Counted from the first letter of the stretch, positions 9,471-19,282 are shown. The stretch: 64,000 nt of DNA from CAZOKH01 sp964580315 (GCA_964580315.1 CAZOKH010000002.1:1-64000); one strand, 5' to 3'. A program made the numbers and translations. The notes: a model not told the origin generated them from the letters alone.

Positions 9471-11711
9471 ATGAAAATCCGTAATTGGATCTTGTTGCTG
9501 GTATTTTTATTAGCCGGTTGTCGGGAAAATCCAATCCACATCGGGGAAGAAGCTACACCCACTTCGCTTCCCACACCATTGGTCTCCATCACCCGCCCGC
9601 CTGATGCGCAGGCGACCGCGCAGCAATTTTTAGAAGCGTGGCAAAAAGAAGATTTCGTGGGCATGTACAACCTTCTCACCCGGGTCAGCCGCGACGCAAA
9701 AAGCCAGGATGACTTCACCAAGCTTTACAGCGATGCCATCATTCAACTGACCATGGAATCCTTGAACTTCGAGGTGCTGTCCACTCTCACCAACCCCACC
9801 GCTTCACAGGTTGCCTATAAGGTTACATTTGAAACCGCCCTGTTTGGTGACATCAGCCGTGACATGCAAATGAACCTGGCCTTGGAAGAAGGCCAATGGA
9901 AAGTGCAATGGGACGACAGCCTGATTTTGCCCGAGTTAAAGGGCGGCAATACCCTGGCGCTCGATTACACCATTCCCACCCGCGGCAACATTTATGACAG
10001 GAACAATAACGCCCTGGCAGCCGAAACAGAAGCGGTAGCCCTGGGTGTGGTTCCGGGAAATATCGGCTACAACCAGTTTGGAAAAGTAGATACTTATCTC
10101 TCCGTCCTCACCGGTCAAACCGTTCAAAGAGTTCAGGAACTATATGCGAACGCCGCCCCGTTGTGGTATGTTGCCATTGGCACTACCACCAAACAGGAAG
10201 TGGATGAACGCTACAGCCAGCTTTCCGAACTGTCTGGACTGGTAATGAATAATTTCAGCGCCCGCTATTATTTTGAGAACGGCATTGCCCCCCATGTAAC
10301 CGGCTATGTGCTGGCCATCTCTGCTGAAGACCTGGCCGAGTATAAACGCAAAGGGTACAACGGCAGTGAACAGGTGGGCGCCTCCGGTCTTGAAAAATGG
10401 GGCGAAGATTATCTTTCTGGCAAGCACGGCGCCAGCCTGTATGTCATTGACCCGGTTGGACAGGTGGTCACACGCCTGGCGCAAACCGAATCAGAACCAG
10501 CCGCTTCCATCACGACCACCATCGACAAAGACTTTCAGGTTGAAATGCAAAATGCCATCAGCGGCTTTAAGGGTGCCATTGTGGTACTCGAACGCGACAC
10601 CGGGCGCGTGTTGGCCATGGCCTCTTCTCCTGGTTTCGACCCCAACCTGTTTGAACCCGCCAACTACAACAGCAGTTATCAGCTTCCCGACATTTTCGGT
10701 TCTGATGATAAACCGCTGGTCAACCGCGCCACACAGGGCGGTTACCCGCTGGGCTCGGTTTTCAAAATCATCACCATGGCAGCCGCGTTGGAAAGCGGCA
10801 TCTATACCAAAGATTCCATCTACAACTGCCAGCATGAATTCCGCGAACTGCCTGACCAGGTTTTCTATGACTGGACTTATGAGAAAGAGGTAGCCCCCAG
10901 CGGAGAACTAACCCTGCCGGAAGGCCTGATGCGGTCCTGCAACCCCTGGTTCTACCACATCGGGCTCGACCTTTACCGCCAGAACCGCCCCAACGATGTT
11001 GCCAATATGGCGCGCGCCTTTGGGCTTGGCAAAGCCACCGGCATTGGGCAGGTGCCCGAAGATGTCGGCGCTGTTCCCGATCCAACCAACGAGGGCGACG
11101 CCGTGCAACTGGCCATCGGTCAGGGGACCATGCTGGTCACCCCCTTGCAGGTTGCCAATTTCGTCGCCGCGCTGGGCAACGGCGGCACCCTTTACCGTCC
11201 GCAGGTTGTGGAAGAGGTGGTCTCAACCGACGGCCAGCAGTTAATGGCTTTTGAACCCGAAGTCATCGGAACGCTGCCCATCTCAGCCGAGAACATGCAA
11301 ATCATCCGCGACGCCATGTTCAGCGTGATCAACGACAGGCGCGGCACCGCCTACCGGCCGTTCCTGGGCGTCAGCGAGAACATTCCCATCTACGGCAAAA
11401 CCGGTACAGCGCAGAACCCGTTTGGCAACGCGCATGCCTGGTTTGCCGGTTATACCGATGCCAGGCTGGAAGACAAACCTGATATCGCCGCCGTAGTCAT
11501 TGCTGAAAATGGTGGTGAAGGTTCAGAAACCGGCGCCCCCATTTTTAGGCGCATCATGGAAGTTTATTTCGATGGGCGCCCCATCATGCTCTACCCGTGG
11601 GAAACGAAGTTGAACGTTACAAAAACCCCCACCCTCGAGCCCACCGAGACTCTGATTCCATCCCTCACGCCAACGTTTGACCCGAATGCCACAGAGACAC
11701 CCGAGCCCTGA
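9471..11711 (+). CDS. Class B penicillin-binding protein (peptidoglycan D,D-transpeptidase), lipoprotein-type N-terminus
   Basis: 746 residues. The N-terminus ends in a lipobox (LLAGC, Cys17) instead of the usual uncleaved membrane anchor. An NTF2-like MecA-N-type domain follows at about 40-150, then a PBP dimerisation domain, then the transpeptidase. Catalytic motifs are all present: SVFK (Ser429), SCN and KTGT. The C-terminal tail is Thr/Pro rich. It should cross-link peptidoglycan outside the membrane. The MecA-N-like domain is shared with low-affinity PBPs; beta-lactam sensitivity cannot be inferred from that alone. RBS GGAGGAAAA precedes the ATG. The gene overlaps the start of rsgA. Confidence 0.92.
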   Translation: MKIRNWILLLVFLLAGCRENPIHIGEEATPTSLPTPLVSITRPPDAQATAQQFLEAWQKEDFVGMYNLLTRVSRDAKSQDDFTKLYSDAIIQLTMESLNFEVLSTLTNPTASQVAYKVTFETALFGDISRDMQMNLALEEGQWKVQWDDSLILPELKGGNTLALDYTIPTRGNIYDRNNNALAAETEAVALGVVPGNIGYNQFGKVDTYLSVLTGQTVQRVQELYANAAPLWYVAIGTTTKQEVDERYSQLSELSGLVMNNFSARYYFENGIAPHVTGYVLAISAEDLAEYKRKGYNGSEQVGASGLEKWGEDYLSGKHGASLYVIDPVGQVVTRLAQTESEPAASITTTIDKDFQVEMQNAISGFKGAIVVLERDTGRVLAMASSPGFDPNLFEPANYNSSYQLPDIFGSDDKPLVNRATQGGYPLGSVFKIITMAAALESGIYTKDSIYNCQHEFRELPDQVFYDWTYEKEVAPSGELTLPEGLMRSCNPWFYHIGLDLYRQNRPNDVANMARAFGLGKATGIGQVPEDVGAVPDPTNEGDAVQLAIGQGTMLVTPLQVANFVAALGNGGTLYRPQVVEEVVSTDGQQLMAFEPEVIGTLPISAENMQIIRDAMFSVINDRRGTAYRPFLGVSENIPIYGKTGTAQNPFGNAHAWFAGYTDARLEDKPDIAAVVIAENGGEGSETGAPIFRRIMEVYFDGRPIMLYPWETKLNVTKTPTLEPTETLIPSLTPTFDPNATETPEP

Positions 11712-12624
11712 TTCAACCTCAACCCTTCAAGGGTTGGTGATCCGCCTCCAGGCTGGTTTCTACACTATCCAGACCAGCCAGGGGGCGGTCACCTGCCAGT
11801 TGCGCGGTCGCTTGAAGAAAAACCGCACCGAGGGAGACATTGTGGCCGTTGGCGACCGGGTTGAAATCAACCTGCAAGACGACGGCAGCGGCTCCATTGA
11901 AACCGTGCTGCCGCGCACACGCGCCCTCGAACGCATGGTTCCCGGTGTGCGCGGTGAACATCAGCAAGTGATGCTGGCTAATCCCGACCAGATGGTGCTG
12001 GTTTTTGCCTGCGCCAAACCCGCGCCGCACCTGCGCATGCTCGACCGTTTCCTGGTCATCTGTGAAAAACAATCCATTCCAGTACTAATCGTTGCCAACA
12101 AGGCTGACCTTTTGCCAGAACAACAGGCTCAGGAATTATTTGAGCTGTATCCCCCGCTGGGATACCCGGTTCTATTCACCTCAGCAGCCCAAAAGATTGG
12201 CATTGAAGCCCTGCGCCAACATTTGCAGGGCAAACTTTCGGGTTTTGCCGGGCCATCGGGTGTTGGAAAAACCAGCCTGCTGAATGCCCTGCAGCCGGGG
12301 CTTGGGCTGGGTGTAAAACAGGTCAGCCAGGCAACCTCCAAGGGCCGCCATTCCACCGTGGTGCGCGAACTGCACCCGCTGGATGGCGGCGGCTATGTGG
12401 CAGACTTGCCCGGTTTGCGCTCTCTAATGCTGTGGGATATTGAACCCGAAGAATTGGACGGCTATTTTCCTGAAATTCGCCGCCTGGTGGCGCACTGCCA
12501 GTTTAACAACTGCACGCACCGCGATGAACCTGGCTGTGCGGTGCGTGCTGCTGCTCAAAATGGAATGATTGATCCCCGGCGCTACGAATCGTACCTGCGC
12601 ATTCGCTATGGGGAAGAGCGATAA
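11686..12624 (+). CDS. rsgA: Ribosome small subunit-dependent GTPase A
   Basis: 312 residues from the ATG at 11686; a TTG at 11677 and a GTG near 11737 are other possible starts. An OB-fold N-terminus (GRLKKNRTEGDIVAVGDRV) precedes a circularly permuted GTPase with motif order G4 (VANKADL), G1 (GPSGVGKTSL), G2 and G3 (DLPGL). A C-terminal zinc-binding segment has Cys and His residues (CQFNNCTH...GC). RsgA checks 30S subunit maturation. The start overlaps the end of the penicillin-binding protein gene, suggesting translational coupling. Confidence 0.93.
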   Translation: MPQRHPSPDSTSTLQGLVIRLQAGFYTIQTSQGAVTCQLRGRLKKNRTEGDIVAVGDRVEINLQDDGSGSIETVLPRTRALERMVPGVRGEHQQVMLANPDQMVLVFACAKPAPHLRMLDRFLVICEKQSIPVLIVANKADLLPEQQAQELFELYPPLGYPVLFTSAAQKIGIEALRQHLQGKLSGFAGPSGVGKTSLLNALQPGLGLGVKQVSQATSKGRHSTVVRELHPLDGGGYVADLPGLRSLMLWDIEPEELDGYFPEIRRLVAHCQFNNCTHRDEPGCAVRAAAQNGMIDPRRYESYLRIRYGEER

Positions 12625-12631
12625 AAACCCG

Positions 12632-13375
12632 TTATTTTTCTCCCAGTGAACGGAAGTTACCGGCGCCTGAAATGCTCTGCTGCACTTTAGGATCGCCGTA
12701 GTATTCCACACTGCCGGCGCCAACGATCACCAGGTTGAGGTTGCTTTCAGCCCAAACCTTTGCGCCGCCCACGCCATTCAATGTCACCGAGGCATCCTGG
12801 CTTTTCAAATCACCCGCTTCATAAGCCCCGGCCGCATTTAAAACCACGGTTTGCTTTTCTGTCTTACCTGAAACTGAAATATTACCTGCCCCGTTTAGCG
12901 TTGCAGTCAGCGATTCCACCGACAGGTCATCAAAGTTCATGTTACCGGCGCCGTTCAACGTAATGGCCAGGCTGTCAGATTCCAGTTCATCCATCTCAAT
13001 ACTGCCCGCACCTTCAAGATCCACCGATTTTAACTCTTTTACGGACAATTCAAATTCAACCGGGCGGGTTGGAATGACATTAATCAGGTCCTCAGGGCGT
13101 TTGATACCCAGGATTAGAACACCATCTTCCACTTCACTGGTAATGTTATCGATGATGTTATCTTCCGCTTTAATTGTCAGGCTTTCTTTGTTTCCCTGGG
13201 TGATCACCAGGTGACCAAAGCCCTGCAGTGAAACCCGCTCAAAATCGCTGACATCACGCTCCTGGCTGACGATTTTCCCGGAGCCTTGCACTTTGCCCAG
13301 GTTGACATTAAAGCTGCATGCGCCCATCAAAACCGCTGTAAACAATACAACCGCAAGAATGGTTCTTCTTGTCAT
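12632..13375 (-). CDS. DUF2807 / GIN-domain putative lipoprotein
   Basis: 247 residues. The start at 13375 is chosen because GGAGGA sits about 9 nt before that ATG; a longer start at 13402 lacks a site. A signal peptide ends in a lipobox (LMGACS). The rest is a beta-helix-like domain of repeated strands with the phrase LNGAGN and variants (VGAGS, SGAGN), as in DUF2807, the putative autotransporter adhesin head GIN domain. It is likely a surface-anchored protein of unknown function. It is convergent with rsgA, separated by 7 nt, and lies downstream of metA. Confidence 0.8.
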   Translation of the reverse strand: MTRRTILAVVLFTAVLMGACSFNVNLGKVQGSGKIVSQERDVSDFERVSLQGFGHLVITQGNKESLTIKAEDNIIDNITSEVEDGVLILGIKRPEDLINVIPTRPVEFELSVKELKSVDLEGAGSIEMDELESDSLAITLNGAGNMNFDDLSVESLTATLNGAGNISVSGKTEKQTVVLNAAGAYEAGDLKSQDASVTLNGVGGAKVWAESNLNLVIVGAGSVEYYGDPKVQQSISGAGNFRSLGEK

Positions 13376-13455
13376 GGTTAAATTCCTCCAAAACGCTTTC
13401 ATTTGATTTCACTAGATATAACGAAGAAACCGTCGCAAGGTTGCAAAATTATAAT

Positions 13456-13486
13456 AAGTAGGGGTAAATGGTATCTACCCCTACTT
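13456..13486 (-). terminator. Hairpin downstream of metA
   Basis: Perfect 11-bp inverted repeat AAGTAGGGGTA / TACCCCTACTT with a 9-nt loop, 50 nt past the metA stop. The minus-strand tail is only moderately T-rich (ATTATAATTTT), so termination is likely but not certain. Confidence 0.55.
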
Positions 13487-13535
13487 AATGGTCTGTTACC
13501 CACAACAGCGTGGTTTTTTCTCAAACAGGGTTGAT

Positions 13536-14453
13536 CTACTGAAGCTGGCTCAAATCATACGGCGTTTCCTGGTAAACATAATAGTTCAACCAGTTCACAA
13601 ACAGCAAATTGGCGTGCCCGCGCCAGCGCACCACCGGCATTTTAGACGGGTCGTTATTGGGATAATAATTCACTGGAACATGGATGGGCAGCCCTTTGCT
13701 CACATCCCGGTCATATTCGCTTTTGAGCGTTAGCGGGTCATACTCTGAATGCCCGGTCACAAAAATCTGGCGTTCATTGCGCGCCAGGGCGATATACACT
13801 CCCGCCTGTTCCGACTCGGAAATCAGGCGCAGCTCGGGAACAATCAAAATATCTTCACGGCGCACTTCGGTGTGCCGTGAATGCGGTGCATAAAAGATAT
13901 CATCGAATCCGCGCATCAACTTCTCGCGCCGGTCCAACACATTGTGCGGAAACACGCCAAACATTTTTCCAGGTAAGGGATATTTCGGCACACCATAGTG
14001 ATAATACAATCCTGCCTGCGCCCCCCAGCAAATGTGCATGGTTGAATAGACATTTGTCCGGCTCCAGTCCATCACCCGGGTCAACTCCTCCCAGTAATCC
14101 ACCTCTTCAAAAGACATCTGTTCAACCGGCGCGCCAGTGATGATCAAACCGTCAAATTTCTGGTCTTTCACATCATCAAAGGTTTGATAAAACGTCAACA
14201 AATGTTCGCGCGGCGTATTTTTGGATTCATGCGTATCCATAGCCAGCAGGGTGATATCAACCTGCAAAGGCGAGTTACCGATCAGGCGCAATATTTGTGT
14301 TTCGGTCACAATTTTGGTCGGCATCAGGTTGAGGATGGCAATTTTCAACGGGCGAATATCCTGGTGCAGGGCGCGCTCTTCGCCCATCACAAAGATATTT
14401 TCCTGGTTCAAAGTTCCATAAGCGGGTAAATCATCGGGTATTTTTACAGGCAT
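13536..14453 (-). CDS. metA: Homoserine O-acetyltransferase (MetA family)
   Basis: 305 residues. The start at 14453 gives the typical MPVKIPDDLPA N-terminus, with AAGGA upstream; a longer reading from 14492 is unlikely. The nucleophile region (HICWGAQAG) and the family motifs are intact. Residue 111 is Glu (APVEQM). In characterised MetA proteins Glu at this site goes with acetyl-CoA use and Gly with succinyl-CoA, so acetyl transfer is predicted. It activates homoserine for methionine synthesis, which fits with metF at 33840-34727. It is divergent from the solute-binding protein gene at 14689. Confidence 0.92.
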   Translation of the reverse strand: MPVKIPDDLPAYGTLNQENIFVMGEERALHQDIRPLKIAILNLMPTKIVTETQILRLIGNSPLQVDITLLAMDTHESKNTPREHLLTFYQTFDDVKDQKFDGLIITGAPVEQMSFEEVDYWEELTRVMDWSRTNVYSTMHICWGAQAGLYYHYGVPKYPLPGKMFGVFPHNVLDRREKLMRGFDDIFYAPHSRHTEVRREDILIVPELRLISESEQAGVYIALARNERQIFVTGHSEYDPLTLKSEYDRDVSKGLPIHVPVNYYPNNDPSKMPVVRWRGHANLLFVNWLNYYVYQETPYDLSQLQ

Positions 14454-14480
14454 AACAGCGTCCTTGTTGCATAAAATTAA

Positions 14481-14567
14481 TCCCGGCAGCATTAGGCCGG
14501 AAGCACATACATTACTGACGAAACAGTCTTGTTTCTTTTACCGGGAAAAAATCGGAAAGATACCGAT
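14481..14567 (-). promoter_or_regulatory. Possible structured 5' leader of metA
   Basis: The minus strand between the divergent genes holds a short hairpin ATCGG/CCGAT followed by TTTTTT (14551-14567), then a GAAAC/GTTTC hairpin enclosed by CCCGG/CCGGG arms that end about 30 nt before the metA start. An attenuator-like leader is possible. I see no match to the conserved core of SAM-I or SAM-II riboswitches, so this is weak. Confidence 0.25.
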
Positions 14568-14688
14568 ATGAATTAATTTATCAATTTTACCGTAAAGCTG
14601 GGAATGTGGAATACCCCAAAGCAATCCTCAGTTTCGAAACAATTTCTTCGTTATAATAAAGATCATTGACCATTCCTGAGGAGGGAAG

Positions 14689-16632
14689 ATGCTTTCTCGC
14701 AAAATCCAGGCGGTCTGCCTGGTTGTAATTATGACCACCCTGGCAGCCTGCCAACCGGCTGCTCCAACACCCACCAGCACGGTTGAACCTGTCATTCCAA
14801 CTGTTACGCCTGTTCCCACCGAAGTGCCCGAGCGCGTTCTTACCATCTGCCTGGGGCAGGAACCTTCCACGCTCTACCCGCTGGGTGCCGCTTCACGCAG
14901 CGCCTGGAGTGTGCTGGAAGCCGTGTACGACGGGCCGTTTGACACACGCCAATACCAGGTGCAGCCGGTCATCCTGACCAAATTACCCGGCCTGGCTGAC
15001 GGCGACGCCGTGCTTGCCCCGCTGGAAGTGAAAGCCGGCGAGAACATTGTGGATATCAACGGCGACCTGGTGACCGCCGCGGCCGGTGTTCAGGTGCTAC
15101 CCGTCGGTTGCAGCAGCCCCGACTGTGCTGTGGTGTGGGACGGCGCTTCTCCCTTGCTGCTTGACCAGTTAACCGTAAAATTCACCCTGAAAGAAAACCT
15201 GCTGTGGTCCGACGGCTCGCCATTAACCGCCGCCGACTCGGTTTTCACCTTCCAACTGGAATCGGATCCCGACACCCCGGTGATTAAAGCCGCCTATGAC
15301 CGCACCGCCAGCTATCAGGCTCTGGATGATCGCACCGTGCAGTGGGTGGGCAAACCCGGTTATGTTCCCCACACCTACGAAACCCTGTTCCGCATGCCCC
15401 TGCCGCAGCACGCCTGGAAAGACCTTTCAGCCGCCGAACTGGTGAATGCAGAAGCGTCGGCCGTGAAACCCATGGGCTGGGGGCCGTATATCATTGACGA
15501 ATGGGTCAGCGGTGACCATATCACCCTGAAGAAAAACCCATCCTATTTCCGCGCCTCTGAGGGCTTGCCCAAATTTGACAGGCTGGTGTACCGCTTCCTG
15601 GGCGAACAGGCCGACAACAATCTGATTGCCGTGCAAACCGGCGAATGCGATTTGATGGACGAACCTCCCGCGCAGCTCACCAAGCACGAATTGGAAACCG
15701 TCCTTGCCTTGCAAGAAAGCGGCAAGGCTAAAGCCTTTATCGTGCAGGGCCCCGAGTGGGAACACGTTGATTTCGGCATTTTACCCACCAGCTATGACGA
15801 TGGGTATAATCCCTACGGCGGAGACCGCCCGGATTTCTTCAGCGATGTGCGCATGCGCAAAGCCTTTGCGTCTTGCATGGACCGCACGGGAATTTTGCAA
15901 AATTTGTTGTATGACCAGACCTCCATCCCGACCAGCTTCCTGCCCCCTGACCATCCCCTGTATAACAAAGATTTACCCGCCTTCCCGTTTAATCCGCAGG
16001 AAGGCATCCGTTTGCTGGAAGAAGTGGGCTGGCTCGACCTGGACGGCGACCCCGCCACGCCGCGCACCGCTTCGGGTGTGATCAATGTCCTTGAAGGCAC
16101 CCCTCTGGCCGTGAACTACATCACCAGTGAAGCCTCATTGCGTGTTGAAGTGGCGCAAAAGCTGGCCGAATCGATGGCGCAGTGCGGCATTCAGGTTAAT
16201 GTTCAAACCCTGCCGCAGGGCGAGTTATACGCTCCCGGCCCGCAGGGTCCGCTGTTCGGACGGCAGTTCGACCTGGCCGAATTTGCCTGGAGCAGCGGGC
16301 GCATTCCTCCCTGCCAGTTTTACGAAAGCAGCCAGATTCCAAACCCGCAAAACAACTGGCTGGGCGCCAACATTGCAGGTTATAACAACCCATTATATGA
16401 TGCTGCCTGCCAGGCTGCCCGCCAGACCCATCCCGCTGATGCGGAGAATTATCAACAACGCTATACTGAAGTGCAGCGCCTTTTTGCTGAAGAACTGCCA
16501 GTCATTCCCCTGTTCTTCCGCGTGCGCGCCGCAGCCGCCCGTCCCGATTTCTGCGGCATGGAAATGGACACCACCGCGCGCAGCAACCTGTGGAATATTG
16601 AAGCCTTTGATTATGGAGAAGGCTGTCAATAG
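14689..16632 (+). CDS. ABC transporter solute-binding lipoprotein, family 5 (oligopeptide/nickel type)
   Basis: 647 residues. The signal peptide ends with a lipobox (LAACQ), then a Thr/Pro linker. The rest is a family 5 extracellular solute-binding fold: LPLG-like entry near ICLGQEPSTLYPLG, the YDRTASYQALDDRTVQ region, and the C-terminal TxVQRLFAEELPVIPLF-type segment. No permease or ATPase genes of this system are adjacent, so it is an orphan binding protein or its transporter is elsewhere. A strong RBS (GAGGAGGGAAG) precedes the ATG. A receiver-domain gene follows after 13 nt and may be co-transcribed. Confidence 0.88.
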   Translation: MLSRKIQAVCLVVIMTTLAACQPAAPTPTSTVEPVIPTVTPVPTEVPERVLTICLGQEPSTLYPLGAASRSAWSVLEAVYDGPFDTRQYQVQPVILTKLPGLADGDAVLAPLEVKAGENIVDINGDLVTAAAGVQVLPVGCSSPDCAVVWDGASPLLLDQLTVKFTLKENLLWSDGSPLTAADSVFTFQLESDPDTPVIKAAYDRTASYQALDDRTVQWVGKPGYVPHTYETLFRMPLPQHAWKDLSAAELVNAEASAVKPMGWGPYIIDEWVSGDHITLKKNPSYFRASEGLPKFDRLVYRFLGEQADNNLIAVQTGECDLMDEPPAQLTKHELETVLALQESGKAKAFIVQGPEWEHVDFGILPTSYDDGYNPYGGDRPDFFSDVRMRKAFASCMDRTGILQNLLYDQTSIPTSFLPPDHPLYNKDLPAFPFNPQEGIRLLEEVGWLDLDGDPATPRTASGVINVLEGTPLAVNYITSEASLRVEVAQKLAESMAQCGIQVNVQTLPQGELYAPGPQGPLFGRQFDLAEFAWSSGRIPPCQFYESSQIPNPQNNWLGANIAGYNNPLYDAACQAARQTHPADAENYQQRYTEVQRLFAEELPVIPLFFRVRAAAARPDFCGMEMDTTARSNLWNIEAFDYGEGCQ

Positions 16633-16645
16633 ATAGGATAGACCC

Positions 16646-17644
16646 ATGAGCCGTGTGTTGATTGCCGATGATGCCCTTGACCTGGGCAAGCTACTCAAAG
16701 CAGCCATTATTGCCGTTGATCCAGGCATCGAAGTGGCTGTGGTACCATCTGCCGAAGAAGCCATTCTCCTTTCCGGCCGCCGCCCCTTTGACCTGCTGGT
16801 GGCCGACGTGCGCCTGCCGGGCATTTCAGGGCTTGATCTGGTTGAACGTCTGCGGGTAAAAACACCCAACCTCAAAATCATCATCATCACCGGTTTGCCC
16901 GGTGATGAAATTCAGCACAGAACGCAGCAGTTGGGGGTGGATGTATTCCTCCAAAAGCCCATTGAAATGAGCACCTTTCAACAGTCAGTGCTTTCACTGC
17001 TGCCCGAAGGCTCTGCCAGTGCGCCAGACGAGAAAAACATCCAGCCGCCTGCCGATTCGCTATCGCTTCTGGTGGAAGAAATTCGCGCCAAAAGCGGGGC
17101 TCTAGCCGCCTGGGTGCTGGATGACTTCAGGGAAATTGCCGCCGCGGCAGGTGACCTGGAACAGGCCGGCTTTCCGCCTGAAAAAATCAGCCTTTTGCAC
17201 CCCACACTTGTCTCTGCCGCTTCGGCGCTGAACACCCTGGGCAACACCGAAAACGTCCTGCTGCTTTCCAACGCGCAGGCGCGCCTGCTAACCTTGCTGG
17301 TGAAAGAGAATATCCTCCTGCTGGCGCTGCCCGCCGATACCGACGACGAGAAAATCGCAGTCAGCATTAAAACCGCCCGCGCAACCTTGCAAGCTTTGTT
17401 TGCCGCGCTGGTTGCCCGCAAGGCAACCCCGCTGCAGGCTGTTATGCAAGAGGCAGCACCTCCAGCCGAAATGGACCAGGCCGCCAGCGCCGACTTGCGG
17501 GCTTTTGAAGCCGCCCTCAATCAAACCGCCGCCAATGCCGATCAATTCTGGCAGGCTGCCGAAAACACGCTGCTCGAAGCCGACCGCCCCGACGCACTCA
17601 CCTATGAACAGGCCCAAAAGTTAGGATTAACCCCCGGCGAATAA
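16646..17644 (+). CDS. Receiver-domain protein with C-terminal roadblock/GAF-like region
   Basis: 332 residues. Residues 1-120 form a CheY-like receiver (VLIADDALD; phospho-acceptor Asp in LLVADVRLPGISG; Lys in VFLQKPIE). No DNA-binding domain follows. Residues 135-265 (LVEEIRAKSGALAAWVLDDF ... ENILLLALPADTDDEKIAVS) look like a roadblock/LC7 or GAF-type sensing fold, seen by eye only. The last 70 residues are Ala-rich and helical. It may act through protein-protein contact. Adjacent to the family 5 binding protein gene. A strong terminator follows. Confidence 0.75.
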   Translation: MSRVLIADDALDLGKLLKAAIIAVDPGIEVAVVPSAEEAILLSGRRPFDLLVADVRLPGISGLDLVERLRVKTPNLKIIIITGLPGDEIQHRTQQLGVDVFLQKPIEMSTFQQSVLSLLPEGSASAPDEKNIQPPADSLSLLVEEIRAKSGALAAWVLDDFREIAAAAGDLEQAGFPPEKISLLHPTLVSAASALNTLGNTENVLLLSNAQARLLTLLVKENILLLALPADTDDEKIAVSIKTARATLQALFAALVARKATPLQAVMQEAAPPAEMDQAASADLRAFEAALNQTAANADQFWQAAENTLLEADRPDALTYEQAQKLGLTPGE

Positions 17645-17650
17645 AATTAA

Positions 17651-17677
17651 ACGGGATGGTAGCCATCCCGTTTTTTT
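17651..17677 (+). terminator. Rho-independent terminator
   Basis: ACGGGATGG / CCATCCCGT stem with a 3-nt loop, followed by seven T residues, 6 nt after the receiver-domain gene stop. Confidence 0.9.
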
Positions 17678-17695
17678 CGTGATCCCCGCCCTGGA

Positions 17696-18958
17696 CTAAT
17701 CGTCCAGCAGGCGTTTCTCACCCTGAATTTCTCGCAAATGGGTCAAATCTTGCGACACTTCCAATGTGCCGCGGTAGGCGCCCCGCTCATCGTGCACAGC
17801 ATAATACTGGATATGAATGAACTTGCCTGCCATCTGGATCCAGAATTCGGCGGTGTCGCGCCGGCCGGCGCGGAAATCTTCCACAATGCGCACCACCTTG
17901 TCCACACTGTTTGGCGGATGGCATTTTTCCACCTTGCGGCCGATGATCGCCGGGGTGCGCTTGAAAATGCGCTCGGGCGTCTCAGAATAAAACCGCACCG
18001 TGTCGTTTTCGTCCACAAAGGTAATATCCACCGGCAAATGAGTCAGCATCATCTGAATCTGTTCCAGGGTCATGGCGCCCACTTTGAGGGGCAAATCGCC
18101 GCCACCCGCAGCAGCCGGCTGGGGTGCTGCCGGCGCTGACGGCGCGGGTTCGGGCTGTGCTTGCGCCTGCACAGGCCGAAACAACTTCGGCTGCCACTGG
18201 CTGCCGGGCTGCACTTCAAAATAACCGAATTCATCTTCGTGCGCGCGCAGGGTTGACCAATCATCTTCGCTCAAGCGCTCCAACGCCGCCGGAAACAGGA
18301 TCTTGTCTTCCTTGTAAAACATTTCGCGGATGTTGGTTTCCAGTTTATTGAACAGGGTGTTCAATTTGAAATTAAATGTCACGGCATCATTTCCCGGCCC
18401 GCTTTGCAGCAGCGCCAGCAGGGCTTTCCAGTCGCTGCGCGCCTCGTCGTGAGTGCCCCACATCACCGTGGAAGGTCCCGAAAACTTGTATTTTTCCAGG
18501 TAGGGAAACAACAAATTCTCTTTGCGCAGGTAATGGCGTTCAAAAGGATGCAAACGCTCAACCAGACCGCGCGCCTTACCCAGGGCGCTCTCCGTGGGCG
18601 ATTTCACCACCTCGCCCACCGCCGCGTGCAATTCATCCAACAGTTGGGCTGCCGCGGCATTTTCAGCCCGCATGGTGTGCACCGGGTGCCCGGGCAATGA
18701 TTCAGGGTTGGGCTGCTGATCCAACGAATCGCGATACACGGCGACATGCACATCACACAGGCGCATCACCTCTTCCACCGGCATGCCTTCATCAATCAGC
18801 ATTTGCTCCACTTCCACAATTTCTTGCGAGGTGAATTGCGCCAGCACATCCGAATATTTCTTGCGCACTTCAGCCACCTGTTCACCGCTGTTTAGCTGAC
18901 GCAAGATTTCTTTGATCAGTTCTTTGCGCCTGGCTGAATTGTTGATGTATTCGCTCAT
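17696..18958 (-). CDS. DUF438 protein: DUF438 + hemerythrin HHE + PAS domains
   Basis: 420 residues. An N-terminal DUF438 helical domain (about 5-80) is followed by a hemerythrin-like cation-binding domain (about 90-240) with the metal-ligand pattern HTMRAEN, HPFERHYLRKE, THDEAR and KEDKILFP. A low-complexity Pro/Ala linker joins it to a C-terminal PAS domain (THLPVDITFVDENDTVRFYS). Such proteins are associated with oxygen, NO or iron-redox sensing. It is the last gene of a three-gene run with a ferredoxin and a Crp/Fnr regulator on the same strand, which suggests a stress or redox-response role. Confidence 0.88.
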   Translation of the reverse strand: MSEYINNSARRKELIKEILRQLNSGEQVAEVRKKYSDVLAQFTSQEIVEVEQMLIDEGMPVEEVMRLCDVHVAVYRDSLDQQPNPESLPGHPVHTMRAENAAAAQLLDELHAAVGEVVKSPTESALGKARGLVERLHPFERHYLRKENLLFPYLEKYKFSGPSTVMWGTHDEARSDWKALLALLQSGPGNDAVTFNFKLNTLFNKLETNIREMFYKEDKILFPAALERLSEDDWSTLRAHEDEFGYFEVQPGSQWQPKLFRPVQAQAQPEPAPSAPAAPQPAAAGGGDLPLKVGAMTLEQIQMMLTHLPVDITFVDENDTVRFYSETPERIFKRTPAIIGRKVEKCHPPNSVDKVVRIVEDFRAGRRDTAEFWIQMAGKFIHIQYYAVHDERGAYRGTLEVSQDLTHLREIQGEKRLLDD

Positions 18959-18994
18959 TGAGGTTCTCCTTCAGAAATTAGAAAATGGGATAAG

Positions 18995-19210
18995 TTAGTT
19001 ATCTGACGCCCAGCCAATCTGGAATGGACATGCAATTGCGCCCTGCGGGCACACTTTTTCACACTCTGTACAATAGGAGCAGGCGTCGGGGTTTACGAAA
19101 ATGGGTCCCTGGGGAGTTAATGCCAGCGCCCGGGTGGGGCAAACTTGCACACACACCCCGCAGCGGTTACATTTCGTCAAATCAATTACCGGTAAAATCC
19201 AGTCGCTCAT
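18995..19210 (-). CDS. Small 2[4Fe-4S] ferredoxin
   Basis: 71 residues from the ATG at 19210 (AGAGG upstream). Two cluster motifs are visible: CNRCGVCVQVCP and CSYCTECEKVCP. Both have the canonical CxxCxxCxxxCP spacing, so two [4Fe-4S] clusters are expected. The protein is a likely cytoplasmic electron carrier. It sits between the Crp/Fnr regulator and the DUF438 protein on the same strand, probably one operon. Confidence 0.9.
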   Translation of the reverse strand: MSDWILPVIDLTKCNRCGVCVQVCPTRALALTPQGPIFVNPDACSYCTECEKVCPQGAIACPFQIGWASDN

Positions 19211-19282
19211 ACCAAACCTCTCTGCCTGCTTACCCAAAGATAGCAGAAAGGCGGCGGCGAGTCTAAGACAAAAGTCGCATAA

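Noticed and set aside
14454..14688. SAM riboswitch before metA
   Set aside because: Hairpins exist, but I could not find the conserved core of SAM-I, SAM-II or related classes; kept only as a weak leader.
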